From assembly GCA_045647885.1 (NCBI GenBank), contig JAZRMX010000018.1, positions 1 to 64,000 on the forward strand: DNA of 64,000 nt. The letters are read 5' to 3'. Source of the stretch: HGM04593 sp045647885. GTDB lineage: Bacteria > Bacteroidota > Bacteroidia > Bacteroidales > Bacteroidaceae. This document shows positions 8,055-14,618 of the stretch, piece by piece (within the stretch, counting starts at the first letter, position 1; every line of letters starts with the position of its first letter). The translations under genes and the position numbers were made by a program. The notes under the pieces were generated by a model. The model was given only the letters and a program-made list of their open reading frames with translations. It did not search any database and was not told where the DNA came from.

Positions 8055-8762
8055 TCAGCAGGATATAAGTGCGGGAAACTCCTCGAGTGAGCTTATGATG
8101 GCTGTCGGCTCACATCCTTCAACTATGGGTTCTTCTTCCCAGCAGATATTTTTTAGCCACACGGCTTTGCAGCCCAGTGTGCGTGCCGGGTGAATGTCTT
8201 TGCGGTATGAGTCGCCAACTACAACAATCTCTTGTGGCTGAAGCCCGAGTGCTTTTACACCGAGTGCAAAGAGTGCCGGGTCGGGTTTGCGTAGCCCTAC
8301 AACCGACGATTCTACAATCTCTTGAAATGTGTTGTTTAGTGAGAATTCCTGCAAAACTACGGGCATATTGCCGTAGAAATTGGTCACTAGTACCATTGGA
8401 TACTCGCTTGCAAGCTTCTCTACGATTGCTCGGGTGGTTGTGAGCGTGTCGAGAACTTTTTTGTAACATCCTTCGGTTATAGCCTCTCTTTGCTCCAGTG
8501 TTATGGGGGCGTTCTGCTGGGCAAGGTATTCTGCCTGCAGGGCTGTTTTTTTCTCCAGCAGGGTGTGGAACGTGTCCTCGGGGCTGATAATGGGCGATTT
8601 TGCCAGCGCACGCTCGGCATAGACATAGGCTTCGCGAAAGAGCTCCTTGCTTATGCCGGTTCCGGCTTTGTGGTACTCGGCCTCTATGAATTCCCCCCAG
8701 TGTATGCCGTTGGTGTCTATGGTGCCGCCGTAGTCGAATATTATACCTTTTATATTTTTCAT
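8055..8762 (-). CDS. HAD superfamily hydrolase, last gene of the CDP-alcohol operon
   Basis: This 235-residue HAD-fold protein has the nucleophile D10 in FDYGGTID, motif II threonine in LVTNFYG, motif III lysine in RKPDPALF and motif IV in VVGDSYRKDI. The residue two after the nucleophile is glycine instead of the usual phosphatase aspartate, so its chemistry may differ. The ATG at 8762 overlaps the stop of the CDP-alcohol phosphotransferase gene as ATGA, so the upstream in-frame start at 8798 is not used. It may dephosphorylate an intermediate or product of that pathway; this is inferred from context. Confidence 0.8.
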   Translation of the reverse strand: MKNIKGIIFDYGGTIDTNGIHWGEFIEAEYHKAGTGISKELFREAYVYAERALAKSPIISPEDTFHTLLEKKTALQAEYLAQQNAPITLEQREAITEGCYKKVLDTLTTTRAIVEKLASEYPMVLVTNFYGNMPVVLQEFSLNNTFQEIVESSVVGLRKPDPALFALGVKALGLQPQEIVVVGDSYRKDIHPARTLGCKAVWLKNICWEEEPIVEGCEPTAIISSLEEFPALISC

Positions 8763-9703
8763 TCCTCTTTTTCTATTTTTTCGGTCAAGCGTCGGCACAG
8801 GTTTTCGTGTTTCTGGCGCATATATATGAAGAGTGCCATAAGTACCACCAATTCAAAGAAGAGGTAGAGCCATAGCTCGCCGGTGAGCATCGCTAAGCAG
8901 AGCATTATGGCGCGTGAGTTGAAGGTGAGTATGTTGGTGTACTTCATAAGCGGCAGGCTCCCTTTGCGGAACTCTTCGCGGAGGGCACGGGGTATTTCTG
9001 TCCCGTAGTGCTTGCGTACGGTGGCGATGAATTTTTGGAAACGGGGAGTCATACGCTCCTGGTTATCTACGTATGCCACGTAGGCGTTGAGAAAGATTTT
9101 CCAGAAGAAGTTGCCGCGCCACGGTGTTGCTGCATACTCCTTGCGTTGTGCCACAGAGTCGTGGAATTCGTTGCCGTTCTCCTCTTTTATAAAGTACATA
9201 TGTATGTTGCGGTAGTAGTCGGCAAGCTGGCACTGCGAGCCGTGTACCCAGAATCCGCAAAAGCCGCAGAGTATCCATATAAATGCTCCCCACTCGTATT
9301 CGGGGGCAAAGGGTATGGGTTGGAAGGTCTCGCGCGCGGCAATGGCAAAATATATGCAGAAGAACCAGCAGTCGCCGGCAAAGCCGTCGAGTATGCGCCC
9401 CCAGCGTGTCTTTTGCCCTGTGATGCGTGCTAGCTGTCCGTCGGTGCTGTCGTAGAGGTTTGCCCACATAAGCAGCAATATGCCTAGAATGTTCCATCTG
9501 AGGCTTGTCTGGCCGAAGCATACTCCGGCTGCGATGCCAAGAAATATTGATGCTATGGTTATTACGTTAGGGTGTATGCCACGGTTGCGGAAAAAGAGTG
9601 CGCAACGGAAACCTAGCGGGCGGTAGAACCAGAGGTCGAGAAACTCCTCGGTGTCCTGCGATTTCATTGATGCGCTGTAGAGTTTTTTATCTTGTTCGTT
9701 CAT
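8759..9703 (-). CDS. CDP-alcohol phosphatidyltransferase family membrane protein, divergent subfamily
   Basis: This 314-residue membrane protein should transfer a phospho-alcohol from a CDP-activated donor to an acceptor, releasing CMP. The motif is D85xxD88G89xxA92R93-x8-G102xxxD106, but the last aspartate expected at 110 is glycine, with D111 one residue later. A soluble insertion (about 165-255) separates the membrane segments, making it longer than the usual 180-220 residues. Hydrophobic segments lie near 50-65, 70-85, 110-125, 140-155 and 260-300. It overlaps the ATP-grasp gene by 17 bases and the HAD gene by 4. Donor and acceptor are unknown. Confidence 0.85.
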   Translation of the reverse strand: MNEQDKKLYSASMKSQDTEEFLDLWFYRPLGFRCALFFRNRGIHPNVITIASIFLGIAAGVCFGQTSLRWNILGILLLMWANLYDSTDGQLARITGQKTRWGRILDGFAGDCWFFCIYFAIAARETFQPIPFAPEYEWGAFIWILCGFCGFWVHGSQCQLADYYRNIHMYFIKEENGNEFHDSVAQRKEYAATPWRGNFFWKIFLNAYVAYVDNQERMTPRFQKFIATVRKHYGTEIPRALREEFRKGSLPLMKYTNILTFNSRAIMLCLAMLTGELWLYLFFELVVLMALFIYMRQKHENLCRRLTEKIEKEE

Positions 9704-10511
9704 TTTCCTTTATTTTTTCTATAACAATTGTCGCTATTTCACGCGCAGCCTCCTCGCGTACGGGGGAGAAACTGGGGAAATCGTTGAGGTCTATTATGTA
9801 TATTTCTCCTTCGGGGGTTATAATTGCGTCGCCGCCGAAGATTGAGAGCCCCAGTGCCTCGGCTGCTTTAAATGCTGTTTCTTTTAAATCTTCAACCTTG
9901 AAGGGGTATTTCTGCGGTGTGCCGTTGATTCTTTCGAGCCCGAATTTGGTCTTTTCCACGTCGGGGTAGCTGTAACTGAAGAATCTCTCGCCGATGCCGT
10001 AGAATTTTACTATGTCGCCTGCGATGTGGTCACATATTACAGCTTCGCCTTTTATTGCGGCAAAGGCTTTTATTGCCTCGGCAGCGTCTTTGACATACGC
10101 GACGTCCTCTTTGTGGCACGACCATCCTTCACCACGTTTTATCCATGCAGGGTATGTGATACCTGTAATTTCGTCGTTGCTGTTTATTGTTTTGTATTGT
10201 GGTTGTTTTATTCCGTTACGCTCAAGGGTTTGCACCATTTTTATGCGTGAGCAGTTTTCCACGCTTTCGGGTGTGTTGAGTATCACTGTGCCTTCTGCTT
10301 CGTGTTCTTTCAGGCGTTGCAGGGTGGTTGCAGTGCGCGACATATGAATGATTGCTTGGCAATCAGCAGTTATATCTTCATATTCTTCGCTTCTTTTTAT
10401 GTTTGCTCCCTTGGCAACGAGTTCTTTTTCCACAGCACGCAGTATGGCGGCATCGCTCTCCGTCATTTGCGGAGAGTTCAGTGGGTTGCGGGCTATGGTT
10501 GTTATTTTCAT
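9687..10511 (-). CDS. ATP-grasp domain protein
   Basis: This 274-residue soluble protein looks like an ATP-grasp ligase, a fold that activates a carboxylate with ATP and joins it to an amine or other nucleophile. Visible features are a RimK/glutathione-synthase-like N-terminal half, the ATP-binding lysine near K125 (YPAWIKRGEGWS), the strand GEAVICDHIAGD (155-166) and the metal-binding end motif D241-x-N243 (IIDLNDFPSF). It overlaps the nucleotidyltransferase gene by ATGA and the CDP-alcohol gene by 17 bases, so the three are probably translated together. The substrate is unknown; it may build or modify the alcohol headgroup. Confidence 0.75.
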   Translation of the reverse strand: MKITTIARNPLNSPQMTESDAAILRAVEKELVAKGANIKRSEEYEDITADCQAIIHMSRTATTLQRLKEHEAEGTVILNTPESVENCSRIKMVQTLERNGIKQPQYKTINSNDEITGITYPAWIKRGEGWSCHKEDVAYVKDAAEAIKAFAAIKGEAVICDHIAGDIVKFYGIGERFFSYSYPDVEKTKFGLERINGTPQKYPFKVEDLKETAFKAAEALGLSIFGGDAIITPEGEIYIIDLNDFPSFSPVREEAAREIATIVIEKIKENERTR

Positions 10512-11209
10512 TGTTGCGAGAGGAATTTTTCGGCTTTTGCTATGTCGTCGGCGTGGTCAATGTCTATTATTTTACTGAAGGGGAAGGCGTGGAGGGTGAG
10601 TCCGTCGGCAATAAGCCCGCGCTGGAAGTTGCGCATACGGGCGGTGCCTTCTGCCATACAGCGTTGCAGCGTTGCAAGGGCTTTTGGTGTGAGCCCGTAG
10701 ATGCCGCCCGAAATGTAACGAGTGTTCTCGCCCGGCGTGTCGAGAAAGGCTGTAATTTTAAGCTCTTCGTCGGTTGTTACGTAGAGTGGTTTTTCGTCGT
10801 CTATGTAGTCGGTTACTGCCATAAGGCCGTCGGCGGTGCTGTTTTCAAACTCTTTTATGTAGCGTGTAAAATCCTCTTCGTGGAAGAGGGTATCGACCGT
10901 GGTGAGGCAGAATTTTTCATTGCCCTGCAAGTGGGACAGTAACGCGTGCATACTGTGCATGGAGCTTGGTGTGTCCTTTACCACAATGTTTATGGGGTAT
11001 CTCTTTTGCAGCTCTTTCATCAGCGCGAGTGTCTGTGGCTGTTGCTCGTTTATGATGATGCTTATATCAGTTGCATGGTGACGCATAAAAATTTTTACAA
11101 GGCGTTCTATGATGGGAACGCCTTGTATTTCTATGAGGGGTTTGGGGACTTTCACGCCTTCGCTTGCGAGGCGTGAGCCTTCACCGGCTGCGATTATTGC
11201 GAATTTCAT
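10508..11209 (-). CDS. Nucleotidyltransferase (NTP transferase domain), predicted CDP-alcohol synthase
   Basis: This 233-residue protein has the nucleotidyltransferase signature at its N-terminus (AAGEGSRL at 7-14, then PKPL at 22-25), a metal-binding aspartate near D106 (TTVDTLF) and a second acidic cluster near the C-terminus (IIDIDHADDI). The family joins NTPs to sugar or alcohol phosphates, as in LicC and IPCT proteins. Because a CDP-alcohol phosphotransferase follows two genes downstream, CTP is the likely nucleotide; this is inference. It begins 5 bases after pdxA and overlaps the ATP-grasp start by ATGA. Confidence 0.8.
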   Translation of the reverse strand: MKFAIIAAGEGSRLASEGVKVPKPLIEIQGVPIIERLVKIFMRHHATDISIIINEQQPQTLALMKELQKRYPINIVVKDTPSSMHSMHALLSHLQGNEKFCLTTVDTLFHEEDFTRYIKEFENSTADGLMAVTDYIDDEKPLYVTTDEELKITAFLDTPGENTRYISGGIYGLTPKALATLQRCMAEGTARMRNFQRGLIADGLTLHAFPFSKIIDIDHADDIAKAEKFLSQQ

Positions 11210-11214
11210 TTTTA

Positions 11215-12309
11215 TTAGTTGTCGCTTTGTTGCAGATTCAGACGGTTGCTGTCATCGCGCTTCTCGTGGTAGAGTTTGCGCAGTGGGTTGCGTCGTGCCT
11301 CGTTGTACATCGTGCGGTTGCGGTAGATATCTATGGCTGAGTATATTGCCTGGCGGAAAGAGTTCTCGTCGGCAACACCCTTGCCTGCAATATCGTAGGC
11401 TACGCCGTGGGCTGGCGAGGTACGTATTATTGAAAGACCGGCGGTGAAGTTTATTCCGTCGCTCATACCCAATGCTTTGAGAGGTGCTAGTCCCTGGTCG
11501 TGGTACATTGCAAGGATTGCGTCGAAGCTGGTGTATTTACCGCTGCCCATAAAGCCGTCTACTGCAAAGGGGCCGTAACAGAAGATGCCGCCGTCGTTCA
11601 TCTTTCTTATTGTTGGTGAGATTATCTCGTTCTCCTCGCTGCCCAAAAGGCCGTTGTCGCCGGCGTGGGGGTTAAGCGAGAGTACTGCAATCTTGGGAGC
11701 ATCAATATTGAAGTCTTCTATAAGGCTCTTGTTGAGTATTGTTAGCTTTTCTTCTATAAGTTCGGGGGTGATGGCTGCGGGTACATCGCGCAAGGGGAGG
11801 TGTGAGGTTGCTACTGCTACGCGTACATCTCCGCTGCAAAGGAGCATAAGGGATTTTTCCTCGCCACCGCAGCGTTCCTGCAGGTATTCGGTGTGTCCGG
11901 GGAAGTCGAACGCATCGTTCTGTATGGTGCTTTTGTTTATGGGAGATGTTACCAATACGTCTATTTTGCCGCTCTTGTAATCCTGTACGGCTTTTTCGAG
12001 TGCCTCGAACGCGGCAAGTCCAGCTTCGCGGGTGTTGTTGCCGAGTTCTATATGCACGTCGTCGCTGTTGCAGTTTACAATATTCAGCTTACCGTCCTGT
12101 ATCTCCTCGAAATTTTCTATAGCGTTGTAGGCTACATCAAGCTCGAGGGCTTTGCGGTGGTAGGCTGCCGATTTTGGTGAACCGTAGACTACGGGGGTGC
12201 AGATGTCGAACATCTCGGCAGTGGCAAAGGTCTTGAAGATTATCTCGTATCCTATTCCGTTGATATCACCCTGTGTGATACCTACACGTATTTTGCGTTT
12301 TTCGCTCAT
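11215..12309 (-). CDS. pdxA: 4-hydroxythreonine-4-phosphate dehydrogenase
   Basis: This NAD-dependent enzyme oxidises 4-phosphohydroxy-L-threonine in pyridoxal 5'-phosphate synthesis (DXP-dependent route). The 364-residue product has the TQGDINGIGYE start motif, the substrate histidine H139 (FPGHTEYL) and the three metal-binding histidines H170 (ATSHLPL), H215 (NPHAGD) and H270 (MYHDQGL). A short polar C-terminal tail follows the conserved core. It lies 18 bases after the DUF4837 gene and 5 bases before the nucleotidyltransferase gene, within a long leftward operon. Confidence 0.95.
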   Translation of the reverse strand: MSEKRKIRVGITQGDINGIGYEIIFKTFATAEMFDICTPVVYGSPKSAAYHRKALELDVAYNAIENFEEIQDGKLNIVNCNSDDVHIELGNNTREAGLAAFEALEKAVQDYKSGKIDVLVTSPINKSTIQNDAFDFPGHTEYLQERCGGEEKSLMLLCSGDVRVAVATSHLPLRDVPAAITPELIEEKLTILNKSLIEDFNIDAPKIAVLSLNPHAGDNGLLGSEENEIISPTIRKMNDGGIFCYGPFAVDGFMGSGKYTSFDAILAMYHDQGLAPLKALGMSDGINFTAGLSIIRTSPAHGVAYDIAGKGVADENSFRQAIYSAIDIYRNRTMYNEARRNPLRKLYHEKRDDSNRLNLQQSDN

Positions 12310-12327
12310 ATCTTAAGTTTGTTGGTT

Positions 12328-13389
12328 TTATTCGTTAATATCTGTGTCGCCGATAACAATCTCGGGTATGTGAACGCTGTTCTCAATAACTTTGTCTGCG
12401 GGCAATTTCAGCGAGAAGAGTGCTGCCTCGAGCTTGCGCATAAGGTCGCCTTTCTTTTTGTTGGGGGCATAAATGAATGCTTCAACAACAATTACCTTGC
12501 CGTTTTTCTCGTCTACCATCTGGTGCGAAACGAAGGGGCCACCCATCATATCGTTTTCCATCTGCCACAGACCTTTTGCCACCTGCATATAGCGCTGTCG
12601 GAATTCTGTGTCATAAACATCGACAAACATTGTGTCGGTCGCCATATAACGGTCGGGGCGATTGCCGGGGATGTTTATCTTCATTATCGAGTCGCGCTTC
12701 TGCAGGAAGTTCTCACGTGAGAAGTTGTCGGTACTTGTGTAGGGGTAGCTGTAGATTACAAAGTTCTGTATGCTGCTGTTGTGGTTAGAAATGTCCGACG
12801 CCCACAGGAAATCCTTGCAGCTCTTTATGCTGCGTATGTTGCGTGGAATAAGGAGTTCGCAACCGAACTTGCTCTTTACCGAGTCCATAAACTGCTGGTT
12901 GTAATTCTCTTTAAGGTCGCGCAGTTCGCGGTTCATTTCGGCCGAAGTGAAGAAATCGATGATTACCTGTGAATTCTTGCTTACGTACTCCTGGAAATCA
13001 CTGGCACTGGGTGACTGTATAGTCATTATCATCTGTGGCTGGGCATACTTGTCCTCGGTGTACTTGAATCTTGTCTGGGTGTATTGCGACTTGTCTATTT
13101 TCACCTCAATAACGTTGCGGAACGATTTAAGCAGGCGGCTGAAGGCTGTGGGGGCTGTCTGTGAAATGCGGAACGAACGCTCCGACTGGGGAAGTGCAGG
13201 TACATCGGTGTCGAGCACGTCGTAAAGTGCGCGACCTGCGGGTGCGTGCCACATATCCTCGTCGCAAACTACCAGAACTTCATAAGGGAGTCCGCTTGAT
13301 GCGGGCATAAGAAGTGAACTCTTTTTTCCGTCGCCCGAACAGGCTGCAAACAGTATTGCTGTTGCTATAAGTGCTATAACTTTTTTCAT
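12328..13389 (-). CDS. DUF4837 family lipoprotein
   Basis: This 353-residue protein has a lipoprotein signal with lipobox LFAAC (Cys at about 17). The mature part begins with a Ser/Gly-rich linker and LPYEVLVVCDEDMW, typical of DUF4837, a Bacteroidota family often next to rlmN and pdxA. It is probably anchored on the periplasmic side of a membrane. The function is unknown. The start is 12 bases beyond the rlmN stop, so both are likely co-transcribed. Confidence 0.8.
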   Translation of the reverse strand: MKKVIALIATAILFAACSGDGKKSSLLMPASSGLPYEVLVVCDEDMWHAPAGRALYDVLDTDVPALPQSERSFRISQTAPTAFSRLLKSFRNVIEVKIDKSQYTQTRFKYTEDKYAQPQMIMTIQSPSASDFQEYVSKNSQVIIDFFTSAEMNRELRDLKENYNQQFMDSVKSKFGCELLIPRNIRSIKSCKDFLWASDISNHNSSIQNFVIYSYPYTSTDNFSRENFLQKRDSIMKINIPGNRPDRYMATDTMFVDVYDTEFRQRYMQVAKGLWQMENDMMGGPFVSHQMVDEKNGKVIVVEAFIYAPNKKKGDLMRKLEAALFSLKLPADKVIENSVHIPEIVIGDTDINE

Positions 13390-13401
13390 ATGGTTGTTTT
13401 T

Positions 13402-14433
13402 TTATTTCTGTTTTTCGTTCTTGAGTGTGGAGAGCATACCGCAGGCTGCAAATATGTCCTCGCCGCGCGAAGCTCTTATGGTGGTGAAAAGACCATTCTT
13501 TGTGAGGTAGTCGCGGAATTGTGTCATCTCGTCTTCATCCACGCCTTCGAGTGGTACCCCGGGGATGGCGTGGTAACGTATGAGGTTTATGCGGCAGTCG
13601 ATCCCGTCGAGTAACTGCAGGAGCTTTCGTGCGTGGTAAAGCCCGTCGTTGACGCCTTTGAACACTATGTACTCAAAGGTGAGTCTGCGTTGGTGGCTGA
13701 AGTCGTACTCTTTCAGCAGTTCTATTATCTCTTTTATTGAATAACCACGTTCTGCCGGCATTATCTCCACACGCTTTTCGGGTATGGGATGGTGCAGGCT
13801 TATGGCTATGTGGTAGTCGCCGTTGTCGAGAAGTGTCTTGAGCCCTTTGCGCACTCCTGCCGAAGATATTGTCAAACGGTGGGGGCTCCAACCGAGGCTG
13901 TAGTCGGCTGTGAGTATCTCTATGGTCTTAAGTATGTTTGCAAGGTTGTCGCAGGGCTCGCCCATACCCATAAAAACTATGTTTGTGAGCTTTTCGTGCT
14001 CGGGGAGGGCGAATATCTGGTTGAGAATCTCGTTTGCAGTGAGGTTTGCGGTGTATTTCTGCTTACCTGTCATACAGAAGAGGCAGTTCATTTTGCAACC
14101 TACTTGACACGACACGCAAAGGGTGGCACGCTCGCCGTCGGGGATGTATACCGCTTCAACAAAGTGCCCGTTGTCCACGGCGTAGAGGTATTTTATTGTG
14201 CCGTCGCACGAACGGGCTGCGTCGGCGGGAGGGAAATGTCCCACCTCGAACAATTGCGCCAGTTTTTCGCGGTTCTTCAACGATATGTTTGACATCTCTT
14301 CGATGCTGCGTACACGTTTCTTGTATACCCAGTCGGCAATCTGCTTTGCCGTAAAAGCAGGCATACCTGCTTCCTGCACGGCTGTCTTCAGCTCGGCGAG
14401 TGTCATTCCTAACAGATATCTCTTGTCGCTCAT
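13402..14433 (-). CDS. rlmN: 23S rRNA (adenine2503-C2)-methyltransferase, dual-specificity RlmN
   Basis: This radical SAM methyltransferase modifies A2503 of 23S rRNA and, in studied bacteria, A37 of some tRNAs. The 343-residue product has C113xxxC117xxC120 (CKMNCLFC) for the 4Fe-4S cluster and the conserved C-terminal cysteine C331 (FAACGML) that forms the methylated intermediate. The in-frame start at 14478 is rejected because a -7 box lies at 14476-14483; the ATG at 14433 yields the normal length. It is the first gene of the leftward operon that runs to 8055. Confidence 0.95.
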   Translation of the reverse strand: MSDKRYLLGMTLAELKTAVQEAGMPAFTAKQIADWVYKKRVRSIEEMSNISLKNREKLAQLFEVGHFPPADAARSCDGTIKYLYAVDNGHFVEAVYIPDGERATLCVSCQVGCKMNCLFCMTGKQKYTANLTANEILNQIFALPEHEKLTNIVFMGMGEPCDNLANILKTIEILTADYSLGWSPHRLTISSAGVRKGLKTLLDNGDYHIAISLHHPIPEKRVEIMPAERGYSIKEIIELLKEYDFSHQRRLTFEYIVFKGVNDGLYHARKLLQLLDGIDCRINLIRYHAIPGVPLEGVDEDEMTQFRDYLTKNGLFTTIRASRGEDIFAACGMLSTLKNEKQK

Positions 14434-14475
14434 TGTTTCTGTCTCTTTTTGGCGGCCTGTTTTGCCATTTATTAG

Positions 14476-14483
14476 CAAAGATA
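14476..14483 (-). promoter_or_regulatory. -7 promoter element of the rlmN operon
   Basis: Read on the minus strand, TATCTTTG is an exact -7 box about 45 bases before the rlmN ATG. No clear -33 TTTG is seen. It probably drives the seven-gene operon rlmN to HAD. Confidence 0.55.
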
Positions 14484-14554
14484 GTGATTATTTCCTAAAA
14501 TAAATCTTCTATTTATATTATTATTTGTATTTATGCCTTTTTTGTTGTCGGCTT

Positions 14555-14587
14555 TTTGTGTTTTGTCTCTCTTTTTTACTACATTCG
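14555..14587 (+). promoter_or_regulatory. Promoter of the glycosyltransferase/SpoIID cassette
   Basis: TTTG (14555-14558) is followed after 21 bases by TACATTCG (14580-14587), close to the Bacteroidales consensus. The ATG of the first gene lies about 30 bases downstream. Confidence 0.55.
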
Positions 14588-14618
14588 CAGAAATGTTTCG
14601 ATTTTTTAAAATAGTACG

